In this document: positions 16,600-22,860 of the stretch, piece by piece
How the letters are laid out: every line of letters begins with the position of its first letter
How positions within the stretch are numbered: position 1 is the first letter of the stretch
Assembly: GCA_900550205.1 (NCBI GenBank)
Contig: URRJ01000003.1
Span: 1 to 34,071 of the forward strand
Source: an uncultured Collinsella sp.
GTDB lineage: Bacteria > Actinomycetota > Coriobacteriia > Coriobacteriales > Coriobacteriaceae
Reading direction: 5' to 3'
Length of the DNA: 34,071 nt
Notes under the pieces: generated by a model
The model's input: the letters and a program-made list of their open reading frames with translations, nothing else
What the model was told of the DNA's origin: nothing
Database searches by the model: none
Translations under genes and position numbers: made by a program

Positions 16600-17664
16600 A
16601 TGAACAACAGCCTCCGCGGTCGCGACTACATCAACATCCATGATCTTTCCTCCGAGGATTTCCGCTATCTCATCGATCTTGCCTGGAACCTTAAGGCTCA
16701 GAAGAAGTCCGGTGTCGACCAGCACTACTTCCCCGGCAAAAACGTCCTCGCCAACTTTGAGTGGGGCTCGACCCGTACTCGTTGCGCATTCGAGACCTCC
16801 TGCAATGATTTGGGCATGGGCTTCACTTATCTGACCAACTCCCACATGGGTGACTGCGAGACCGTCAAGGATGCCATGCGCGTCTTTAACGGCATGTACG
16901 ATCTCATCGTCTACCGCGCACAGAAGGACGAGCAGTTCCTCTATGACGTCGCCGACCTGGTTGACATCCCGGTCATCAATGCCCTTACTCTCGGCGATCA
17001 CCCGACTCAGATGCTCGCTGACGCTCTTACGATGGAAGAGCAATGGGGCGGTTTGCGTACGAGCCGCGGCAAGAAGATGGCTTTCGTTGGCAACTGCGCC
17101 GGCGCCCCAGTGTGGTATGGCCGTCTGTGCGCTATGCTCGACATGGACTTCCTCGCCATCGGCCCCGACGACCTCCGTCATCAGATGTGCAAGGAAATGA
17201 TCGAAGAGGTGGAGGCCTGCTACGCCAAGTACGCTCCCAATAGGACCTTTACCATCACCTCTGACCTCGATGCCCTGGATGGCGTTGACGTTATCGTTAC
17301 CGAGGAGTGGCGCTACATCAACCCCGAGTGCGGCGAAGAGGTTCTGGATCCCGACGACTACAACTCCTGGTTGGGCGATGCCGAGTCTTTGTACCCCTAT
17401 CGCGTCACCAGCGAGCTGTGCAAGCGCACCAACAATCCCGACATCTTCTGCATGCATGAGCTTCCCTCTGTCCATAACGCAGATCACCGTGTCGGCAAAA
17501 TGCTCCTCGACCAGTGCAAGAACGACCTCCATCGCGAAATCATCACCGAGGGCTTTGAGATTGCCGACGAGTGCTTTGAGGCCAACGCTTCGGTCATCTT
17601 CCGTGAGGCAGAGAACCGTCAGCACACCATCAAGGCTGTTATGTGTGCCCTTCTGGGTCTCTAG
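16600..17664 (+). CDS. Divergent ornithine/putrescine-transcarbamylase-like enzyme
   Basis: 354 aa. The ATG at 16600 follows AAAGGA by 8 nt. The carbamoyl-phosphate half is intact: S-T-R-T-R at 57-61 and H-P-T-Q at 134-137. The C-terminal end keeps the OTC pattern (A-S-V-I-F-R-E-A-E-N-R-Q-H-T-I-K-A). All three parts that bind ornithine in OTC are changed. G-D-x-R-N-N is G-N-C-A-G-A-P (164-170), the S-M-G loop is T-E-E-W-R-Y-I-N-P-E (234-243), and H-C-L-P is H-E-L-P (286-289). The enzyme probably works with carbamoyl phosphate and another amine acceptor, or cleaves the ureido product of the neighbouring deiminase phosphorolytically. The substrate is unknown. It sits 11 nt upstream of the intact carrier gene. 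Confidence 0.85.
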   Translation: MNNSLRGRDYINIHDLSSEDFRYLIDLAWNLKAQKKSGVDQHYFPGKNVLANFEWGSTRTRCAFETSCNDLGMGFTYLTNSHMGDCETVKDAMRVFNGMYDLIVYRAQKDEQFLYDVADLVDIPVINALTLGDHPTQMLADALTMEEQWGGLRTSRGKKMAFVGNCAGAPVWYGRLCAMLDMDFLAIGPDDLRHQMCKEMIEEVEACYAKYAPNRTFTITSDLDALDGVDVIVTEEWRYINPECGEEVLDPDDYNSWLGDAESLYPYRVTSELCKRTNNPDIFCMHELPSVHNADHRVGKMLLDQCKNDLHREIITEGFEIADECFEANASVIFREAENRQHTIKAVMCALLGL

Positions 17665-17675
17665 GAGCTGTATCA

Positions 17676-18941
17676 ATGGATAATGCAAAGTTAAAGAGCA
17701 GCAAGGTTTACGCATGGGTTCTCGTAATCGCGCTCGGCCTTATGTCTGCCGGCACGACCGGATCCTATAGCGTCATCGCGGGCTCCTTCGTCGCACCCGT
17801 GTGCGAGGAGTTCGGGTTTGACTATTCCATCTTCTCGTATTACTTCACCGCAACGCTCATTGGTCTTGCGGCAGCTCTTCCGTTTGTCGGAAAACTCATT
17901 CCCAAGGTCGTTGGCAAGGTTTGGCTCCCCGTTGTCGAGCTTATTTTGCTCGCTGCCGGCGCAGGCATGGCCTTCTACACCGAAGTCTGGATGTTCATCG
18001 CCGCTGGCGCCCTGATTGGCGTTTGCTTCGCCTTCACCACCGGCGTCGCCATGTCCGACGTTATTGACCAGTGGTTCAAAAAATCTGGTGGCCTGGCAAT
18101 CGGTCTCGCTTGGGCAGTGAACTCGATTTACATGCTCATCATGAGCCCCGTCATCACCTCTGTCATCGAGGCCGCTGGCTGGAGGACTGGCTATCTGGTG
18201 CTCGCTGGCGTCTCCGCTGTGCTCATTCTCCCCGCTTCCGTCCTGATTATTCGCTATAAGCCTCAGGACAAGGGCATGCTGCCCTATGGCTACGTCGAGG
18301 GCGAGACGGTCACCGAGACCGAGGAGACGACCGAGGATAGCACGCGTGGCGTTAGCTATGCGCGCGCCATTAAGTCGCCTGCCTTCTTCTTCTGCATCGG
18401 CTTCCTCTGTCTCGTTCAGCTCACTTGCTGCATGAACCAGCTCTTCCCGACGTATGCTTCCGAGGTTGGTTTTAGCCCCATGGTGGGCGGCTTCATGGTA
18501 TCCGCTGCATCGCTCTTCGATCTGTTCCTCAATCCGATCGTCGGCACCACTTGCGATAGGTTCGGCAGCACGAAGGCCATTCTGGGCTGGCTCGCTGTCT
18601 CCATCCTCTCCTTTGTCATGCTCATGATGAGCAGCGGCAACTCGACGCTCAGCATCCTCGCAGCAGGCGTGAACGACGTAATGTACGTCATCGCTGGCAC
18701 TGCCCTGACCGTTTTGGTTATGGATGTCTTTGGCTCCCGCGATTTCGGTCGCATCTTCGCGCTGATCTGCTCCGTGGGCTATATCGTCGGCGCCTTTGGC
18801 ATGCCCGTTATGATGAAGGTCTATGAGCTTGTCGGCTCCTTCCAGGGCGTCTTCATCTTCTGCATCGCATGCAACGTTATTATCGGCCTGTTCTTGCTGC
18901 TGGCAAAAAAGACTGGTAAGAACCTCTCCTGGGACGAATAG
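17676..18941 (+). CDS. OFA-like MFS carrier, intact
   Basis: 421 aa with about 12 transmembrane helices and the major-facilitator layout of the oxalate/formate-antiporter-like group. Landmarks are A-G-T-T-G-S-Y-S-V-I-A-G-S-F-V-A-P-V-C-E, D-V-I-D-Q-W-F-K-K-S-G-G-L-A-I-G, C-C-M-N-Q-L-F-P-T-Y-A-S and F-G-S-R-D-F-G-R-I. The acidic loop between helices 6 and 7 (about 210-225) is Thr/Glu-rich. The ATG at 17676 has TAGGAG 8 nt upstream, partly inside the stop of the transcarbamylase gene, so the genes are cotranscribed. It is clearly paralogous to the broken carrier at 13019. Given the operon it should import the guanidino substrate or exchange it for the product. Confidence 0.9.
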   Translation: MDNAKLKSSKVYAWVLVIALGLMSAGTTGSYSVIAGSFVAPVCEEFGFDYSIFSYYFTATLIGLAAALPFVGKLIPKVVGKVWLPVVELILLAAGAGMAFYTEVWMFIAAGALIGVCFAFTTGVAMSDVIDQWFKKSGGLAIGLAWAVNSIYMLIMSPVITSVIEAAGWRTGYLVLAGVSAVLILPASVLIIRYKPQDKGMLPYGYVEGETVTETEETTEDSTRGVSYARAIKSPAFFFCIGFLCLVQLTCCMNQLFPTYASEVGFSPMVGGFMVSAASLFDLFLNPIVGTTCDRFGSTKAILGWLAVSILSFVMLMMSSGNSTLSILAAGVNDVMYVIAGTALTVLVMDVFGSRDFGRIFALICSVGYIVGAFGMPVMMKVYELVGSFQGVFIFCIACNVIIGLFLLLAKKTGKNLSWDE

Positions 18942-18991
18942 TTCGATTCGTCTTAGACATACGCTGTAGGGCTTAACCTGCAGCCGCTTTG

Positions 18992-19020
18992 GGGCATCGA
19001 CTAACATCGGTGCCCTTTTT
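18992..19020 (+). terminator. Intrinsic terminator of the deiminase operon
   Basis: A 9-bp stem with one G-U pair (GGGCATCGA at 18992-19000, TCGGTGCCC at 19007-19015) is followed immediately by TTTTT. It lies 50 nt after the carrier stop codon. Confidence 0.9.
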
Positions 19021-19025
19021 CATCG

Positions 19026-19058
19026 AATGTGACAAAGGAGCAGCCACTTTGTCACATT
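19026..19058. repeat. Palindromic repeat family A, copy 2
   Basis: 12-bp arms AATGTGACAAAG / CTTTGTCACATT. It aligns with the copy at 12842 and the match continues to about 19085 (ATTGAG ... AAATCGAGGTCTAAT). It opens the gene-free stretch 19021-19389. Confidence 0.75.
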
Positions 19059-19073
19059 GAGTGGCATGTAAAT

Positions 19074-19256
19074 CGAGGTCTAATACTTTTCCGAGAAGTG
19101 AACGGCCATACTTGGACCTCCGAAGCATCGACATTTTTAGACGTCAAACCCGCAGGATTTGGCTGGCAAAACCGCAGGAAATTGCATCTCGAAAGTGCCG
19201 ATGCTTCGGGGGCCCGTTTTCACTCGTTCACTTCTTGGGAAAAGTATTAAACCTCG
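19074..19256. repeat. 183-bp imperfect inverted repeat
   Basis: The left arm (about 19074-19137) and right arm (about 19189-19256) are near-reverse complements. Shared blocks include CGAGGT, TAATACTTTTCC, AGAAGTGAACG and CCGAAGCATCG. The centre (19141-19188) contains a tandem-like pair around CCGCAGGA. Transcribed, it would fold into a hairpin of about 60 bp with bulges. No coding sequence or transposase is seen. It may be a MITE-like element or a structured RNA. The remaining stretch 19257-19339 shows nothing recognisable. Confidence 0.7.
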
Positions 19257-19339
19257 TTGTATGGGGTGCGGCTGGAGGGTGGTCATCGTTCAGTAGCTAC
19301 CTCTTCCTTGTGAATCGCCTGAAGCGCAAGGCATAATGC

Positions 19340-19370
19340 ATGTGACAAAGGGACGGCCCCTTTGTTGTGT
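19340..19370. repeat. Palindromic repeat family A, decayed copy 3
   Basis: ATGTGACAAAGGG / CCCTTTGTTGTGT retains 8 perfectly paired positions and several mismatches. It lies directly upstream of the dihydrouridine synthase gene. Confidence 0.55.
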
Positions 19371-19389
19371 TGATATGAGAGAAGAGTAG

Positions 19390-20343
19390 ATGATCCTTTC
19401 GCTGGCCCCTATGGAGGGGATTACCGGGCATGTGTTCCGTCGCGTGCATGCGGAGTGCTTCGGTGCGCTCGATTGCTATTACACGCCGTTTTTGCCGCCG
19501 CCGCGGGTGGGAAACCGCTTTGGCGGCAAGGCGTTTAAGGAGATCGATCCTGCCAATAACCAGGGGCTCAACGTGGTGCCTCAGCTGATGTCCAAGAACG
19601 CGGACGAGTTTGTGTGGGCGGCACAGGTGCTCGCCGACATGGGCTACCGCGAGGTCAATCTCAACCTGGGTTGCCCTTCGGGAACGGTTGTCGCCAAGGG
19701 CAAGGGCTCGGGTTTCTTGCGCAATCTCGACGAGCTCGAGGCGTTCTTAAGCGATGTGTGCGAGCGGTCGCCGTTGCCGGTGTCGGTAAAGACCAGGCTG
19801 GGGCTGGAGAATGACGACGAATACGAGCGCGTGCTCGATCTGTATTGCCGCATGCCGTTGGCAGAGCTGATCGTGCATCCGCGCGTACAGAAGGACCGCT
19901 ATACGGGCTTGCCGCGCAAAGAGTTTTATGGCGAGACGCTGGAGCGTGCGCCGTTCCCCGTGGCCTATAACGGTGACATTTTTGATCTTGAGGATATGGA
20001 CGCGCTGGTGGAGGCCTATCCCGGCACGCGCCATGTGATGTTGGGGCGTGGCCTGCTCGCGAACCCCGCTCTGGCTCGCATGGTCAAGGGCGGCCCTGCT
20101 GCAACGGCTGCTGAGCTGCAGCGCTTCCACGACACGCTGTTTGCGGCATATGCAGAAGAGATTGGCGGCAATGCGGTCTTCCGCATGAAGGAGTGGTGGT
20201 TCTACGCCAAGTGCGCTTTCGCTGATCCCGCTACCGTCCACAAGATCGTACGCAAGACCAAAAAGGTCGACGAATACCGCGCTGCCGTCGAGCGCGTCTT
20301 TCGTGAACAGCCGCTTGCACCCACAGCTCGCTTCCACGGCTAA
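19390..20343 (+). CDS. tRNA-dihydrouridine synthase
   Basis: 317 aa, the usual Dus length. It reduces uridine to dihydrouridine in the D-loop of tRNA, using FMN and NAD(P)H. The N-terminal TIM barrel begins L-A-P-M-E-G-I-T. The catalytic loop is N-L-N-L-G-C-P-S-G with Cys95. Further FMN/tRNA contact motifs are V-S-V-K-T-R-L-G, L-I-V-H-P-R, A-Y-N-G-D-I and M-L-G-R-G-L-L-A-N-P. The C-terminal helical domain is present. A purine-rich site (GAGAAGAG) precedes the ATG. Which of the Dus subfamilies it belongs to cannot be told here. It stands alone between repeat elements. Confidence 0.93.
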   Translation: MILSLAPMEGITGHVFRRVHAECFGALDCYYTPFLPPPRVGNRFGGKAFKEIDPANNQGLNVVPQLMSKNADEFVWAAQVLADMGYREVNLNLGCPSGTVVAKGKGSGFLRNLDELEAFLSDVCERSPLPVSVKTRLGLENDDEYERVLDLYCRMPLAELIVHPRVQKDRYTGLPRKEFYGETLERAPFPVAYNGDIFDLEDMDALVEAYPGTRHVMLGRGLLANPALARMVKGGPAATAAELQRFHDTLFAAYAEEIGGNAVFRMKEWWFYAKCAFADPATVHKIVRKTKKVDEYRAAVERVFREQPLAPTARFHG

Positions 20344-20344
20344 C

Positions 20345-20400
20345 TAGTCATCGGGGGCGTTCTTTAACGACTGGTCATTTAAGGACGTCCCCAACGACTA
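20345..20400. repeat. Palindromic repeat with GGGGAC/GTCCCC core (family C)
   Basis: Outer arms TAGTC.../...GACTA and inner GGGGGCGT-TCTTTAA / TTAAGGACGTCCCC form an imperfect inverted repeat of about 22-bp arms, just after the dihydrouridine synthase stop. The organisation is like that of the element at 31611. Confidence 0.6.
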
Positions 20401-20408
20401 TGTAGCAA

Positions 20409-20473
20409 AAACATGTACACCAGCATCCAAAGATGTCGAAAAATGTCGACTTTGGATGCTGGTGTACATGTTT
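20409..20473. repeat. Palindromic repeat family B, copy 1
   Basis: A perfect 24-bp inverted repeat (20409-20432 and 20450-20473; arm AAACATGTACACCAGCATCC...) encloses a 17-nt loop with ATGTCGA twice. 59 nt of it (20420-20478) recur without change at 21499-21557. It sits between convergent genes and could act as a bidirectional terminator. Confidence 0.85.
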
Positions 20474-20494
20474 GGGTCCGACGGGGGAGCGGGC

Positions 20495-20761
20495 CTAGGC
20501 AATCAGTGCATCAAGTGTAATGAGCTCTCTGAGCCGCTCCGTGCGTGTTTGCCCATGGCGTTTGGCTTTTTCGTCAAACGCCTCAAGAATCGATTCGCCC
20601 ACACGTGCTGATATAACGACGCTCGGCTCATCGGAGATTGGTGGCCTTCCCAACTTGATGGTGTGACCTTTCGGCCACTCATCTTTTTCGTAGGCTTCCG
20701 CGGCTTTCTTCAACTCTCCGGGAGCAAACCCCATCATCTTTTCGAGCTGCTTAGCATCCAT
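20495..20761 (-). CDS. Small ribbon-helix-helix (CopG/BrnA-like) protein
   Basis: 88 aa from the ATG at 20761, with AGGAGG 5 nt upstream. The C-terminal half is typical of ribbon-helix-helix DNA-binding antitoxins: V-V-I-S-A-R-V-G-E-S-I-L-E-A-F-D-E-K-A, then R-T-E-R-L-R-E-L-I. The N-terminal half is charged and helical. No toxin gene is found beside it: upstream is a 750-bp gene-free stretch, and downstream is the family B palindrome. It may be an orphan antitoxin or a stand-alone regulator. Two palindromes in its promoter suggest autoregulation. Confidence 0.75.
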   Translation of the reverse strand: MDAKQLEKMMGFAPGELKKAAEAYEKDEWPKGHTIKLGRPPISDEPSVVISARVGESILEAFDEKAKRHGQTRTERLRELITLDALIA

Positions 20762-20814
20762 GGCGCCTCCTATCGATCGACATAATGTCGAGCGCCGGTT
20801 CTCGGATTCTCTTT

Positions 20815-20840
20815 TTGTATACAATTTTGTAGACAAAAAT
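20815..20840. promoter_or_regulatory. Twin palindromes before the ribbon-helix-helix gene
   Basis: TTGTATACAA (20815-20824, perfect) adjoins ATTTTGTAGACAAAAAT (20824-20840, near-perfect). Both share TTGTA/ACAA half-sites, as expected for two adjacent sites of a ribbon-helix-helix dimer. The AT-rich block probably also holds the promoter of the minus-strand gene. Confidence 0.55.
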
Positions 20841-21037
20841 ACAAGCAGTTCATCGGGCTAATTAGCTTGTTTTGACCTGCCTGTTCGATAGGAAATGAGC
20901 ATTGACGGCTTCGATACTCCTTTGCTTTTCAGCTTGGAATTTGGATGCTCATTGAACTTCCGGAGGGGAGCCCTTTATTAAGCTATTGAGATTCTGGGCA
21001 GGAGCTCTCACTGGTCTTCGGTAATGGGGCCAGCTTA

Positions 21038-21062
21038 ATTCGCGACACAGTGTGTCGCGAAT
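21038..21062. repeat. 25-bp palindrome in a gene-free stretch
   Basis: 11-bp arms (ATTCGCGACAC / GTGTCGCGAAT) around a 3-nt centre. No gene lies next to it. The stretch 20841-21157 holds otherwise only a 9-bp inverted pair (AATGAGCAT at 20894, ATGCTCATT at 20945) and no recognisable gene. Confidence 0.6.
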
Positions 21063-21157
21063 GGGAGTAGTCGTTAGGTGTCCTTCAATGGCTACTCATA
21101 TAAGAACGTTCAAGTGTCGGATTTTGTCATTTAGTGTCGCTCTCAGCGACTATTCTG

Positions 21158-21400
21158 GAGGGTCGTGGTCAAAAAAGGGCAAATATGAGTACTGTTGCCA
21201 TTATGGTTGCATTTATTTGCTATAAATTGTAGCTCCTGATGAGATTTGTTCCCATTAAGAGCTACTTTTATTGAACATATGAGGAGAAATAACGTCGTCT
21301 GCGGACGAGTGGAACGTTGAATAGTTCCTGAAGTGATCAAAATCGCTGCTACTAAACAGGTAGCAGTACTCATATTTGCCCTTTTTTGACCACAGCCCTC
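21158..21400. mobile_element. MITE-like element with perfect 30-bp terminal inverted repeats
   Basis: Perfect 30-bp inverted repeats (21165-21194, 21364-21393; end sequence GTGGTCAAAAAAGGGC) bound an AT-rich interior. After a 2-nt mismatch they extend by GAGGG/CCCTC to 21158 and 21400. No transposase is encoded. The interior holds several smaller hairpins: GTAGCTC/GAGCTAC (21229-21265), CGTC/GACG (21296-21307), GGAAC/GTTCC (21311-21328) and CTGCTAC/GTAGCAG (21346-21366). A transcript could fold into a long closing stem with four arms. No clear target duplication is visible. A non-autonomous mobile element or a structured RNA are both possible. Confidence 0.65.
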
Positions 21401-21493
21401 TCGGAAACCTTTCCAGAGGCGTCAAACAGCCATAATCCAAAGGTCTCCTCAAACAATTAGCCGGCCAAGAGCGTCCATGACTACCAAAAAGCT

Positions 21494-21557
21494 GTACGCC
21501 AGCATCCAAAGATGTCGAAAAATGTCGACTTTGGATGCTGGTGTACATGTTTGGGTC
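21494..21557. repeat. Palindromic repeat family B, copy 2
   Basis: Inverted arms of 18 bp with one mismatch (21494-21511 and 21529-21546). Positions 21499-21557 are identical to 20420-20478. As with copy 1, it lies just past the stop of a minus-strand gene. Confidence 0.85.
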
Positions 21558-21594
21558 GTATGGGTTGGGGCCCTGGACGGACAGAGCGTGCGTA

Positions 21595-21840
21595 CTAGAG
21601 CAGGTTTTCCTGCACCCACGCGATGATGTCGCTCGATTCGTAGAGTGGTTTGCCGTCGATGAACAGGCAGGGAACCTGGCGTTTTCCGCCGACGGCGATG
21701 AGTGTCTGTTCGGCATCGGAATCGGTCGAGATATTGCGCTCGGGAATGGTCACGCCGTTATCGGCCAAAAAGTGCTTGACCTTTAAGCAATACGGGCAGC
21801 CGGTCATAACGTACAGCGCGAGCTCGTGATTAGTAGCCAT
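21595..21840 (-). CDS. Glutaredoxin-like protein
   Basis: 81 aa. The active site C15-P-Y-C18 in Y-V-M-T-G-C-P-Y-C-L-K-V and the V-P-C-L-F-I-D-G cis-Pro loop define a classical dithiol glutaredoxin/NrdH-like thiol-disulfide oxidoreductase of the cytoplasm. The ATG at 21840 follows GGAG by about 6 nt; an upstream in-frame ATG at 21879 lacks a ribosome site. It is 51 nt downstream of the HTH/TipAS gene, so both may be cotranscribed. Whether it uses glutathione or thioredoxin reductase cannot be told. Confidence 0.9.
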   Translation of the reverse strand: MATNHELALYVMTGCPYCLKVKHFLADNGVTIPERNISTDSDAEQTLIAVGGKRQVPCLFIDGKPLYESSDIIAWVQENLL

Positions 21841-21891
21841 AGGTCTCCAATCGGTTGAGGTTTTGATTGAAATACCCAAAGCCGCCGCGGT

Positions 21892-22719
21892 CTATGCGCG
21901 CGTCAACGAAGACTCGATGGCCTGGACCAGAAACGCCGTGGCTCCGGTGCCGCAGGGCTTGTCGTAGTAGTCAACAAAGCGCTGGTCGGCAAGATAGCCG
22001 TGGGCGAGGCCCAGGTACGCTTCGTTCTGGGGTTCGCGTCCCCAGTTGAGAGCAATCCAGCGACGATGCATCGCGACAAGCTTGCGAGCCTCGCTTCCAT
22101 CCGCATCGCCGTCACCCATGGCAATCGAGAGCTGACCTAGAATAGCGGGTTCAAGTTCCTTCATGTCGCTCCATGTCTGAGGATTCATGTCCAGTAGCGT
22201 CTCGTTTGCTGCATCGATAGCCTCATTGCCATAGCGCGCCCGCGCCTCGGCACCGTAGCGCGCCTCGTTTTCTTGCACGGTGCGCCAGCGCTCCAGTTGC
22301 GGCAGGACGGCGCCCATGAGCGAGACGGCTTCGTCGAGCGACATGCCGGTGTTTTGCGCCAGCCGCGGGGCACAATCCTCAATCATCGCCTCCATGGTGG
22401 TGTCGTAGGTGTACTTGCCGTGGTCGTAGCACCACTTGCAGTAATGGTCGGTCGTGGCGCCCGTGGCGTCGGTGCCGCAGTCGTCGGGCGTGAGTATCAT
22501 GCCGCAGCTCTGGCAATAGTGCTCGGGCATTTCGAGCAGGTGGGGCAGGGGCTCGCCGGTCACGGCGGCAATGAGTTTCATCATGTCGATGCCCGGTGTG
22601 ACCTCGCCGCGTTCCCAACGGCTGATGGCCTGGCGTGTGACGAAGAGCTTAGCGGCGAGCTGCTCCTGAGTAAGGTGATGGGCGCGACGGATGGCAATGA
22701 GCTTTTCTGCAAAGGCCAT
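21892..22719 (-). CDS. XRE-type HTH regulator with zinc ribbon and TipAS-like domain
   Basis: 275 aa in three parts. Residues 7-60 are a Cro/C1 helix-turn-helix (L-T-Q-E-Q-L-A-A-K-L-F-V-T-R-Q-A-I-S-R-W). Residues about 65-110 form a putative zinc ribbon with Cys69, Cys72, Cys81, Cys94 and Cys97. Residues about 150-275 resemble the TipAS drug-binding domain (E-A-R-A-R-Y-G-N-E-A, W-S-D-M-K-E-L, F-V-D-Y-Y-D). TipAS domains normally sit behind a MerR helix-turn-helix and bind thiopeptides; here the reader head is XRE. The ATG at 22719 follows AAAGGAG by 6 nt. It is likely a ligand-sensing regulator. The target could be the downstream glutaredoxin gene or itself. The domain calls are from pattern only. 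Confidence 0.8.
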   Translation of the reverse strand: MAFAEKLIAIRRAHHLTQEQLAAKLFVTRQAISRWERGEVTPGIDMMKLIAAVTGEPLPHLLEMPEHYCQSCGMILTPDDCGTDATGATTDHYCKWCYDHGKYTYDTTMEAMIEDCAPRLAQNTGMSLDEAVSLMGAVLPQLERWRTVQENEARYGAEARARYGNEAIDAANETLLDMNPQTWSDMKELEPAILGQLSIAMGDGDADGSEARKLVAMHRRWIALNWGREPQNEAYLGLAHGYLADQRFVDYYDKPCGTGATAFLVQAIESSLTRA

Positions 22720-22847
22720 AGCGGCTCCTTTCTGCTGGTTGATGGCTTAAGCATACGCGGCGGCAGGCGCCCTTCCAAGCAACCGTTGGTTGCACGACGG
22801 GAGACCGCGGCGAAGAATTGCGCGCAATGCCCCACGCCTCCATGCCG

Positions 22848-22853
22848 TACAAT
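22848..22853 (+). promoter_or_regulatory. -10 box of a probable leaderless trmO transcript
   Basis: TACAAT lies 7 nt before the ATG at 22861 and no purine-rich ribosome site precedes that codon. Transcription should start at or next to the ATG. A convincing -35 box was not found. Confidence 0.5.
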
Positions 22854-22860
22854 GACCGGC

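Noticed and set aside
16561..19007. Two long minus-strand open frames opposite the transcarbamylase and second carrier
   Set aside because: Both are antisense images of genes with strong family evidence. Their products lack membrane segments or motifs.
19029..19336. Two short plus-strand open frames in the long inverted repeat
   Set aside because: They overlap each other and the palindromic arms, and no coding signal is visible.
21143..21716. Small minus-strand open frames across the MITE-like element and repeat B
   Set aside because: They run through the inverted repeats and hairpin sequences, with no ribosome site and no family similarity that I can see.
22273..22860. A long upstream in-frame extension of trmO
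   Set aside because: The extension runs antisense through the HTH/TipAS gene. The family length and N-terminus fit the ATG at 22861.
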